In this document: one piece after another, positions 44,672 to 52,218 of the stretch
How the letters are laid out: every line of letters begins with the position of its first letter
Position numbering within the stretch: position 1 is the first letter of the stretch
From: Chitinophagaceae bacterium UBA7600
Lineage (GTDB): Bacteria; Bacteroidota; Bacteroidia; Chitinophagales; Chitinophagaceae
NCBI GenBank assembly: GCA_002478885.1
Contig: DLKC01000002.1
Span: 16,110-80,109, forward strand
Length of the DNA stretch: 64,000 nucleotides
Direction: 5' to 3'
Translations under genes and position numbers: made by a program
Notes under the pieces: generated by a model
Databases searched by the model: none
What the model was told of the DNA's origin: nothing
The model's input: only the letters and a program-made list of their open reading frames with translations

Positions 44672-45238
44672 TCAACTTCCAACAGGCTGCTTGCCAAGAT
44701 AAATATGACTTCCATATCCATTTTCAGCTACTTGCTTAGCCCTTAACGGATAGGAATCCATATCATCGGGAGCATTGGCAGCAAGGCCATCTACATACCT
44801 GTTAAACATGCAAAAAGCAGCGGCAATAAGTACGGTATCATGTATATCGCGATCGGTTGCGCCTGCGGCTTTTGCCTCGGCAATATCTTCTTTGGTTACA
44901 GCCTTGCCACTCACCTGAACTTTACCCGCGAGATGCAACAAAGCTTTTAACTTCCCGGAAACAGGCGCAGCATTATAATCTTTCTTCACCTGTTCAACCA
45001 AAGCACGATCGCCACCCAAATAATGGCAGGCAATTTCTCCATGAGATGTGTGACAATAAAAGCAATCATTTCTATACGAAACAAACGCCCCGATCAGTTC
45101 CCTGTCCGTACGGGATAATCCTTCATTGTCTCGCAGTAAAATTTCTGCAAGCTCATTCATAGGCGCGGCAGTTTCCGGTCTGAACGCCATTAAGGCTCTT
45201 ATGCCCGGAAGATTCTCATCAACATTTATATGTGGCAT
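44672..45238 (-). CDS. AhpD-like carboxymuconolactone decarboxylase-family protein, copy 1
   Basis: 188 residues. The AhpD-type redox site is present as C59-F-Y-C62 followed by H66 (CxxCxxxH). Motifs shared with the gene at 46868: ELIGAFVS, APVSGKLKALL, GATDRDIHDTVLIAA and NRYVDGLA. This places it with the uncharacterised peroxidase-related subfamily. Likely cytoplasmic; it may act as an alkylhydroperoxidase-like thiol enzyme. The start is the ATG at 45236-45238. It is separated from the MFS gene by repeat element E13, so it is probably transcribed on its own. Confidence 0.82.
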   Translation of the reverse strand: MPHINVDENLPGIRALMAFRPETAAPMNELAEILLRDNEGLSRTDRELIGAFVSYRNDCFYCHTSHGEIACHYLGGDRALVEQVKKDYNAAPVSGKLKALLHLAGKVQVSGKAVTKEDIAEAKAAGATDRDIHDTVLIAAAFCMFNRYVDGLAANAPDDMDSYPLRAKQVAENGYGSHIYLGKQPVGS

Positions 45239-45592
45239 TTAAAAATTTTAAGATCAGGAAATATTTTTACTATATGTTTCAAAATCACTTTTGCCGTGTT
45301 ACAGGGTAAAACAGTACAACTTTTATTTGGTTGTCACTTGTTCTTAAAAATATATAAGCGTTATTATTTTTCACTCAAAGCTTTTGTACCAGGCTTTTGT
45401 TCAATATTTATCTTCCGTTGCGTCGCACACTTGTGCTGCTGAATCGTTGGTCATCAATATTGGTAAGATGCTCCGCAATAAATATCATTCACGATCACAC
45501 TGCCCAAAAAAGTTCCGAACGATGAACGTAATGCGACGCAACAGGTGACGCCAAAAGCACAGAAGCCGGTAATCAAAACTTCCTTTTCATTT
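45239..45592. other. Intergenic region
   Basis: 354 nt between the first AhpD-like gene (start) and the MFS gene (end), both on the minus strand. It holds element E13 and the AT-rich probable promoter of the AhpD-like gene. No other gene. Confidence 0.5.
45384..45572. repeat. Inverted-repeat element E13 (two arms)
   Basis: Left arm: TTTTGTACCAGGCTTTTGTT at 45382-45401, CCGTTGCGTCGCACACTTGT at 45415-45434 (type A). Right arm: GTAATGCGACGCAACAGGTG, then ACGCCA near 45530-45553, then GAAGCCGG; its core is a divergent GCATTACG. Spacer about 95 nt. Confidence 0.82.
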
Positions 45593-46864
45593 TTATTTTG
45601 CAGGGCTTATTTCTTTCGTCATCCATGTTGCGATAAGCCCGATAATAAATATGAATGAAAATATAAAAACTGCATTTCCGTAACCGCCAAGTATTGTTAC
45701 CAATGCGCCAATAAAGAATACGACCGTTCCGGTGAAAAGCCTGCCCACATTAAAACAGAAGCCTGTTGCAGAGGCACAGATCGCCGTTGGAAACAAGGCC
45801 GGAACATACACACCAAGCGCGCCCTGGCTTATACCAAAAAAGAAAACGAGTGCAGCCATTTCAACGAAAGTTGCGATGGTTACCGTATGGTTAAGTTTGA
45901 ATACGACAAAACTCATGATAAAGCAAACCGCAAAACACATCATCATTGTTTTGCGCAAGCCTATGGCATTTACGATCCATCCCGAAAAGAAGCTTCCGAG
46001 TATGCCCCCACCTGCAAGAATCATCATTGTACTGCCTCGCAGTTGCTGTGTATTTTCAGAGGCAGCAATACTTTGAACCCATGTAGGCGCCCACGAAAAT
46101 ATGGCCCATAAACCGATGAGCATAGCACCGAACACAATTGAGCCCACCAATAAATTTTTTCTGTTAGCGTGCGCAAAAAGCTGTTCGTTTAAATTTTCCT
46201 TTTTAGACTGATTTTGCCGACCATCTTTCCATTTTTCTGATTCCGGCAGCGTGAAAAAAGAAATCAACGCAAGCACGACAGGAACAATGCCAACCCAAAA
46301 TGCACCGCGCCAGTCTGCCATTAGACTACTGATTGCACCGGCAGCAAAAAAGCCGACAGGCATGGCCAGCGACACCATTCCGAGCACGATTGCCTTTCTT
46401 TTTTCGGGCCATAGTTCCGTTACAATAACCGTTGTTGTTACGAGTACACCGCCAATGCCGAAACCTGAGAGAAACCTGCATGCACTCACTAAAAACCATG
46501 TAGGCGCTATTGCTGTTAATACCGTAAATACTCCATAAAAAAGTGTGGAGAGCATCACCGATTTTGAGCGGCCAATTCTATCGCAAATAACACCCCAGGC
46601 GATTCCGCCAAACATCCATCCGAAAATAAAAACACAATTGATCCAGGCGCTAACATCGTTCATTTTCTCTTCTGAAACGTTACCCAATAAGTCTTTCACC
46701 GCTACAGGCAGGTAGACAGACATAAGCATGGAAACGATGCCACTGAAAAAAGTGCTGAAAAAGCAAACCAGGAACACTATCGCGAGTTTATTGCCTGAGA
46801 CTTTAGTTGACAGTATATTTTTCTGCATGGCGTTGTCTATCGTACCAATAGTTTCTGCGTTCAT
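45593..46864 (-). CDS. MFS transporter (sugar/organic acid:proton symporter type)
   Basis: 423 residues with about twelve transmembrane segments. The MFS A-motif between segments 2 and 3 reads GVICDRIGRSKSVML (about residues 86-100), close to the family GxLaDrxGrR. LVSACRFLSGFGIGGVLVTTTVIVTELWPEKRKA (about 126-159) is typical of the aromatic acid or sugar porter branches. An alternative start is the internal ATG at codon 13. It lies 3 nt downstream of the second AhpD-like gene, clearly one operon, so its substrate may be a compound the AhpD-like protein acts on (inference). Confidence 0.85.
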   Translation of the reverse strand: MNAETIGTIDNAMQKNILSTKVSGNKLAIVFLVCFFSTFFSGIVSMLMSVYLPVAVKDLLGNVSEEKMNDVSAWINCVFIFGWMFGGIAWGVICDRIGRSKSVMLSTLFYGVFTVLTAIAPTWFLVSACRFLSGFGIGGVLVTTTVIVTELWPEKRKAIVLGMVSLAMPVGFFAAGAISSLMADWRGAFWVGIVPVVLALISFFTLPESEKWKDGRQNQSKKENLNEQLFAHANRKNLLVGSIVFGAMLIGLWAIFSWAPTWVQSIAASENTQQLRGSTMMILAGGGILGSFFSGWIVNAIGLRKTMMMCFAVCFIMSFVVFKLNHTVTIATFVEMAALVFFFGISQGALGVYVPALFPTAICASATGFCFNVGRLFTGTVVFFIGALVTILGGYGNAVFIFSFIFIIGLIATWMTKEISPAK

Positions 46865-46867
46865 AAT

Positions 46868-47437
46868 TTAGTGCGGATTATTTTTTAAATGATCATAGCC
46901 CTGCGGCAGCCGGTTATATCCGTGATCTTTCAAACGTTGACCAAGGCCATTATAGAAACTTTGATCAGTCGGTGCAACTGTTGCGAGCCCGTCTACATAA
47001 CGATTATACAAACAGAAAAGTGCTGCAATAAGTACCGTGTCATGAATTTCGGTGTCTGTCGCCCCTTCCGCTTTAGCCCTTGCGATGGCTGCTTCGGTAA
47101 CGTCTTTACCACTCTTTCGTACCATGTCGGCGATCGTTAGCAAGGCTTTCATTTTATTGCTTACCGGCGCGTTGATAATATCTTGTTTCACACTTGCCGT
47201 AGTGTCACATTCCCCTAATAACACATCAGCAGCAGCCGTATGCGCAGCAGTACAAAATCTGCATTGATTGCCGTTTGACACCACTGTTGCGATCAGCTCA
47301 CGTTCAGCTTCTGTGAGCGTATTCGGGCCGCGCAGAAGAAACTGTGTAAGTCTCCTGATTGGGCCAGCGGTATCCTTTCGGTATTCGAGCAGGCCGGTAA
47401 TGCCCGGCAAATGATCTTCGACTTGAATATAAGGCAT
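46868..47437 (-). CDS. AhpD-like carboxymuconolactone decarboxylase-family protein, copy 2
   Basis: 189 residues, paralogous to the protein at 44672 with redox residues at the same positions: C59-R-F-C62 and H66. Shared motifs are AERELIATVVS, APVSNKMKALL, GATDTEIHDTVLIAA and NRYVDGLA. It ends 3 nt before the MFS transporter gene and is co-transcribed with it. Probable role: thiol-based peroxide or electrophile handling, or a decarboxylase-like step; unproven. The ATG at 47435-47437 begins MPYIQVEDHLPG, matching the paralogue's MPHINVDENLPG, which supports both starts. Confidence 0.82.
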   Translation of the reverse strand: MPYIQVEDHLPGITGLLEYRKDTAGPIRRLTQFLLRGPNTLTEAERELIATVVSNGNQCRFCTAAHTAAADVLLGECDTTASVKQDIINAPVSNKMKALLTIADMVRKSGKDVTEAAIARAKAEGATDTEIHDTVLIAALFCLYNRYVDGLATVAPTDQSFYNGLGQRLKDHGYNRLPQGYDHLKNNPH

Positions 47438-47656
47438 GATAATTTAAGTTATGAACGAGTCTTAGTAAAGGCCTGTCGAACGAATTCTTACTCCCATAAG
47501 GAATCAATGCTATTGACTGACGCGGAAACACCTTTACACGAAACGCTAATGGGAAATGTTGGTCAATACGATAGATAATGAATACAGGCCAAATGCCTGA
47601 TATTATTGTTTCCAAAAAAGGCAAACTAAAATATCAGTGGTTTGATTTGCGGGAAA

Positions 47657-48223
47657 TTATGCCTTGCTAAAATTCGGCGGTTGTAGCTGAACCGGGATAG
47701 TACGTAAAACCGGTTTCAAATCGAATAACGGATAAGCTTTGTTTGGCAACAAATTGAATGGGCATTTAATATTACAGGCCGCGTTATACTGGTTGTATTC
47801 ATTAATGCCGGACTTACTATTTGATGATGAGGGTTGCGACTTTTTTCCTTGTGAAGAACCTGTAAGGTCATTCACGTCTTTTGCATATTCGCTTTTTGCT
47901 GAGGCAATCGCATTTTCCTTATGGCTTGGCAAGCAAAGAAGGTATAGTGTATCGTTAAAAAACTTACGCTTTACGTAGTTATGCACTACGCCGAAGATTT
48001 CAATTTGCCCGTCATACCGTTCATACTCTTTACGCTCGATTGAATAAGGCATAGAAAGTGGAACCTTTATTTCAACAAGCTCATTTTCATTATAGGAACC
48101 TTTATCGAGTTTTGCCACAACTGCATCCGAAGCCTTTTGCTGCAGCATATTAAATACTGCTGAATAGCCTAAAATATTACAGGCATGGATCAAGAGCATT
48201 AATATGGCGATTGTCTTTTTCAA
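47657..48223 (-). CDS. Small secreted protein of unknown function
   Basis: 188 residues, signal peptide MKKTIAILMLLIHACNILGYS. The middle is beta-rich with MPYSIERKEYERYDGQIEIFG, the next part serine- and lysine-rich (SSQGKKSQPSSSNSK), and the end carries CNIKCPF and proline-rich LRTIPVQLQPPNFSKA. No family is recognised. Likely periplasmic. It is transcribed away from the blaI/blaR1-like pair, with 210 nt between. Confidence 0.65.
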   Translation of the reverse strand: MKKTIAILMLLIHACNILGYSAVFNMLQQKASDAVVAKLDKGSYNENELVEIKVPLSMPYSIERKEYERYDGQIEIFGVVHNYVKRKFFNDTLYLLCLPSHKENAIASAKSEYAKDVNDLTGSSQGKKSQPSSSNSKSGINEYNQYNAACNIKCPFNLLPNKAYPLFDLKPVLRTIPVQLQPPNFSKA

Positions 48224-48392
48224 ATCAGATATAAGGCGGAAAAATAGAATAATTTTTTATAATCCAAAAAATTGTTTGCCATCCGGAGTCGAAGCTTGAT
48301 GTTCAGAAACCTCCCCGGTTTAGATATTTTTTATGATGAACGGCTCTATTTTTTGTTAAGAAAAGGGAAAAAATAACCAGGTTTTTTCATCT

Positions 48393-48431
48393 TTACGATT
48401 CAATTCGTAATTTGCTACGAAATTCGTCGTA
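48393..48431. promoter_or_regulatory. Phased ladder of TACGA/TCGTA half-sites overlapping the blaI-like start
   Basis: Four half-sites alternate in orientation at exact 11-bp steps: TACGA 48394, TCGTA 48405, TACGA 48416, TCGTA 48427. Neighbouring half-sites form the dyads TTACGA-N6-TCGTAA (48393-48410), TTCGTA-N6-TACGAA (48404-48421) and TACGA-N6-TCGTA (48416-48431). The last ends 2 nt before the ATG at 48434. BlaI-family repressors bind short dyads and repress their own genes, so this is the probable autoregulatory operator. Confidence 0.75.
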
Positions 48432-48433
48432 AT

Positions 48434-48817
48434 ATGAGTGTAAACAAACAAATAAAGCCTACTGAAGGTGAATTGGAAATTTTACAGGTGCTTTGGGACA
48501 AAGGAAGCGCTACGGTAAGAGATGTACATGAACACCTAAATACTTACAAGGAAAGTGGTTATACCACCACCTTAAAACTAATGCAGATCATGTTTGAGAA
48601 AGGCCTTGTGAAACGTGATGATTCGAGCAAAACACATATTTATAAGGCCAATATCAGCCGAGAGAAGACACAGCAGCAAATGGTAGGCAAAATGGTGGAT
48701 TCACTGTTTGGCGGTTCTGCCTCTCAATTGGTAATGCAGGCACTTGGCGGCGGACAAACAAGTAAAGAAGAATTGGAAGAAATACAAAAACTCATCAACG
48801 ATCTGAAAAAACAATAA
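48434..48817 (+). CDS. BlaI/MecI/CopY-family transcriptional repressor
   Basis: 127 residues with the winged-helix fold of the family: PTEGELEILQVLWDKGSATVRDVHEHL (about residues 8-34), SGYTTTLKLMQIMFEKGLVKRDDSSKTHIYKA (about 40-71), then a helical dimerisation tail. Usually inactivated by proteolysis when the partner membrane peptidase senses its signal. It overlaps an 11-bp phased operator at its own start and precedes the M56 gene by 6 nt. BlaI-like pairs in Bacteroidota often control genes other than beta-lactamases. Confidence 0.92.
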   Translation: MSVNKQIKPTEGELEILQVLWDKGSATVRDVHEHLNTYKESGYTTTLKLMQIMFEKGLVKRDDSSKTHIYKANISREKTQQQMVGKMVDSLFGGSASQLVMQALGGGQTSKEELEEIQKLINDLKKQ

Positions 48818-48823
48818 CTGCAT

Positions 48824-50857
48824 ATGCAGCCTGTTATGCAATCCGCTTTTTTCCAGGCGCTTGGTTACGCCATAGCAAACAGCCTTTGGCAGGCCGCTGT
48901 ACTGTGGCTACTGGCAACGATCATTAATAATGTTGGTAAACCTTCTGCTGCCCGGAAATACAGGGTTGCAGTTATTGCACAATTTGCTGGATTTATTTGG
49001 TTTCTTTTTACACTCAACTTTTACTATACAAAAAGTACTGAGGTTTTACAGCAGGTTAAGCTAAACGAATCACTTGGTACAGTTCCCTATTTTTACGAGC
49101 CAACCGTCGACAGCTTTTCATCAGGCCTTTCGTTTGTTTTGATCAAAGCCGAACAATGGCTTCCTTATCTTTCATTAGCTTACCTGGTGATGCTGGTGTT
49201 TCTCTGCATTCGTTTTGCCCGCGCCTTTTTTTATACTTCCAGGATTCGCCATAAGGGTTTACACAAAGCAGATGTTGATCTGCGTTTATTTGTGAAAAGA
49301 ACTGCGGCAGCCCTAGGCATAAAAAAAGAAGTATTTATTTATTATTCTGAACTTGTTAAAGGCCCGCTAACTATCGGTTTCTTAAAACCGCTGATACTTA
49401 TACCTGTCGCAAGTATTAATAATCTGAGTACGGAACAGGTCGAGGCCATTTTACTCCATGAACTTGCCCACATCAAAAGGCTTGATTTTCTCTTAAACAT
49501 TATACAATCGGTTGTTGAATTAACGCTTTTCTTCAATCCGTTTATACAGTTGCTTGGAAAGGAAATAAAGAGAGAGAGAGAGAATAGTTGCGACGATTGG
49601 GTGCTGCAATTTCAGTATAAACCGGCCATGTATGCCGAAGCATTGTTACAGATTGCGATATATCAATCTAAGCCAGCATTGGCAATGAATGCTTCTTCAA
49701 ATAAAGGCGATCTGTTGCCAAGAGTTAAACGCATGTTGAACAAACAGGAAAAAAACCACCGCTATCGAAACCAGGTTTTTTCACTGATACTTATTACAAT
49801 CATGTTGAGCACCGTGGCCTGGCTTCAACCCGCTACAAAAAACACAACCCCACGTCTTTACAGCAACGGAACGGTTAAAAAAATAAAGGTAGAACCGCTT
49901 GCTGCAAATATTAACAACGCTTGGTTTAGCCCGTTCACTTTCTTTACCAACTCTTTCCGCGACAAGGCTGCGGAAATAGCACCGGAAGTCAAACACCAAA
50001 TAAACACGGCTGTATCTACGGCAACAGACGCGGCGGCACTTACCGAAACCATTACGCCGCTTGCATTGGAATCGCTCAACAGCGCGTATGATCAACTTAC
50101 CGTTGCGCTGGAGCAGGCAGCCTCAGATTTAGATAAGGAACAGGCTGCTAAAGACAAAGCAACTGTCTCTGAAAACAATGAAACCGAAGATCCAGCTATC
50201 AAAATAAATGCTGATGAAATGATAAAAGCCGAGCTGGCAAAAGTTGACTGGAAGCAAATCGGGACCGATCTTAAGGGTGCTGTCATAAACATCCCCGATA
50301 ATAAGTTAGTTAACCTGGGCATGGATCTGTTGCCTAAAAAACAACTCAAGGATGCCTATGAAAATGTATTGCTTCAAATAAACAATCTAGCTGTTCAGCA
50401 AAAAGACCAGGGCAACAAGCAAAAGCTTGCGCTTACAAAATTGGAAGCTGCAAGGTCTATGCAGGAAGAAAAAATAGTTGCCACTCAAAAACTATTGAAT
50501 AAGCAGGTACAGCAGCGCATTGACAATGAACTAAAAACCAAAAGGAACAAGTCTGCAAGCGATATTGCCGATAGCGTAATCATTGATAAAGCAATTGAAA
50601 AGGTGTACAATTCGGTTTTTGGAACTATATCCAACAAAACCTACAGCGACATAACCGACCTTTATACACCTACGGTCTACAACGACAACTACAGCTATAC
50701 TTATACTGAACACCTCAACAACGTCGATTCGGCGTTGATCATTATAAGGCCCGGACACGACAATGCCGACAGCCATATTAAAAAAGTAATACTCCAGATA
50801 ATCGGCAACAATGGTTTGTACAAAACCTATGAACTAAGCGCCGAAGTTTACCAGTAA
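48824..50857 (+). CDS. BlaR1-like M56-family membrane metallopeptidase
   Basis: 677 residues. Four hydrophobic segments lie at about 20-36, 47-66, 106-128 and 312-332. The zinc site is HELAH (about residues 212-216) in EAILLHELAHIKRLDF, with a glutamate in ERENSCDDW further on. After the last membrane segment comes about 340 residues that are lysine- and glutamine-rich and partly coiled coil (about 400-590: LTVALEQAASDLDKEQAAKDK); no penicillin-binding sensor domain is seen. So the sensed signal is unknown. It should cleave the BlaI-like protein encoded just upstream. Repeat element E14 follows. Confidence 0.85.
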   Translation: MQPVMQSAFFQALGYAIANSLWQAAVLWLLATIINNVGKPSAARKYRVAVIAQFAGFIWFLFTLNFYYTKSTEVLQQVKLNESLGTVPYFYEPTVDSFSSGLSFVLIKAEQWLPYLSLAYLVMLVFLCIRFARAFFYTSRIRHKGLHKADVDLRLFVKRTAAALGIKKEVFIYYSELVKGPLTIGFLKPLILIPVASINNLSTEQVEAILLHELAHIKRLDFLLNIIQSVVELTLFFNPFIQLLGKEIKRERENSCDDWVLQFQYKPAMYAEALLQIAIYQSKPALAMNASSNKGDLLPRVKRMLNKQEKNHRYRNQVFSLILITIMLSTVAWLQPATKNTTPRLYSNGTVKKIKVEPLAANINNAWFSPFTFFTNSFRDKAAEIAPEVKHQINTAVSTATDAAALTETITPLALESLNSAYDQLTVALEQAASDLDKEQAAKDKATVSENNETEDPAIKINADEMIKAELAKVDWKQIGTDLKGAVINIPDNKLVNLGMDLLPKKQLKDAYENVLLQINNLAVQQKDQGNKQKLALTKLEAARSMQEEKIVATQKLLNKQVQQRIDNELKTKRNKSASDIADSVIIDKAIEKVYNSVFGTISNKTYSDITDLYTPTVYNDNYSYTYTEHLNNVDSALIIIRPGHDNADSHIKKVILQIIGNNGLYKTYELSAEVYQ

Positions 50858-50874
50858 ATAATTTTTGTAGCCAG

Positions 50875-51068
50875 CTTTTTGTACTTCGTGGCATCACCGG
50901 TTGTGTCACTCACTTGTACTGTTGAATACATATAACAGATACAGCAAATCCTGAACGATCCTTTTATCGCGGAAATGATTTTGACCTTTGCATTTTGCAG
51001 ACTTCCCGGCTAGTCGTACAAGAGTGCGACGCAACAGCAGCTCAATGCTTATTCGAAGGCCCGGTTCA
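50875..51068. repeat. Inverted-repeat element E14 (two arms)
   Basis: Left arm: GTAGCCAGCTTTTTGTAC from 50867, GTGGCATCACCG, GTTGTGTCACTCACTTGTAC (type C) at 50899-50918. Right arm: GTACAAGAGTGCGACGCAAC at 51016-51035 (type B), then GGCCCGGTTCAAAA at 51058-51071. Spacer about 100 nt. Between convergent genes. This is the only left arm of type C. Confidence 0.88.
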
Positions 51069-51086
51069 AAATAAATCAAGCTAAGA

Positions 51087-52163
51087 TCACAACGGGATAT
51101 TAAATTTTTGGGAGAGCTTTTGAAGATCATCCAGCACAGCTTCAACGACCGGAATGCCTTCTCTTATACGCAGTTCCTGCATTTCTCTTTCAGGGTCGCC
51201 GGGTATTAAAACTTTTTCGTGGCCCGGAGCAGGCTTAGCCTTCCTGAATCTTGATATCCAGTTATCCATGTGCTGTTTAAATTCATCAGCAGGCCTGAAA
51301 GCATCTACCCGCATTGCGCCGAAGAAATGGCCTAAACCATCGCCAGGCATATTTTGGGGCATGGGCACATAAGCCGGAAACGGGGGAGCCCAGGGACCAT
51401 AGCTGGCCCCGCTCAACACGGCAGAAAAAATATCTACAATGCTGCCGAGCGCATAGCCCTTGTGGGAACCGTGTTCACGATCGCTACCAAGCGGCAACAG
51501 TGCGCCGGCCTTTTTTAAAATATTTGCATCGGTGCTTTCATTGCCATCAACATCCTGCACCCAGCCCAAAGGCGTATCAGCATTTTTACGCTGAAGAATT
51601 TCCAATTTGCCATTCGCTGCCGTAGTGGTGGCGAAATCAGCAACAAACGGAGGCTGTTCGTTGGCGGGAATAACAACAGCTATGGGATTTGTCCCAAGCA
51701 TTCTTTCAATGGAGAAAGTGGGCGCAACAAGAGCGCTTGCATTGGTCATGGCCATGCCAATCATATCGTGTTGCAACGCCATCATAGCATGGTAGCCAGC
51801 TATGCCAAAATGATTACTGTTTTTCACGCTCACCCAACCCGTGCCACATTGCATGGCCTTGTCAATCGCCACCTGCATGGCATAAGGTGCAACAACGAGA
51901 CCCAGCCCCGCATCGCCATCAACAACTGCAGTTGAAGGCGTTTCGTAAACAATTTTTATTTGAGGGTTCGCGTTGATGCGCTGCACTTCCCACAAGCGTA
52001 CGTAGCCACTCAAACGCGCAACACCATGGCTATCGATGCCTCTTGCATCAGCAGAGATCAACACCTTTGAGGCCAGTGAAGCGTGCTCATCTGAACAGCC
52101 CATTGCCCTAAAAATATTATAGCTGAAATTAAATAACCGGTCGTAAGAAAAAACTGTTTCCAT
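51087..52163 (-). CDS. Ldh-family malate/L-lactate/ureidoglycolate-type dehydrogenase
   Basis: 358 residues from the ATG at 52161-52163 (METVFSYDRLF); upstream codons in frame look untranslated. Family features: ADARGIDSHGVARLSGYV (about residues 37-54), a GLGLVV(A)PYAM stretch, VKNSNHFGIAGYHAMMAL (about 112-129), LGTNPIAVVIPA, and DFATTTAANGKLE (about 175-187). The family is a separate NAD(P)-dependent fold reducing or oxidising 2-hydroxy acids; substrate is unknown. It follows the FAD oxidoreductase gene on the same strand with a 55-nt gap, so they may act together. Confidence 0.88.
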   Translation of the reverse strand: METVFSYDRLFNFSYNIFRAMGCSDEHASLASKVLISADARGIDSHGVARLSGYVRLWEVQRINANPQIKIVYETPSTAVVDGDAGLGLVVAPYAMQVAIDKAMQCGTGWVSVKNSNHFGIAGYHAMMALQHDMIGMAMTNASALVAPTFSIERMLGTNPIAVVIPANEQPPFVADFATTTAANGKLEILQRKNADTPLGWVQDVDGNESTDANILKKAGALLPLGSDREHGSHKGYALGSIVDIFSAVLSGASYGPWAPPFPAYVPMPQNMPGDGLGHFFGAMRVDAFRPADEFKQHMDNWISRFRKAKPAPGHEKVLIPGDPEREMQELRIREGIPVVEAVLDDLQKLSQKFNIPL

Positions 52164-52218
52164 GTACGCAAGATAAGAAGAGCAGGAGTATAATGGCCGC
52201 AATGCGGCTTGCGATTGT

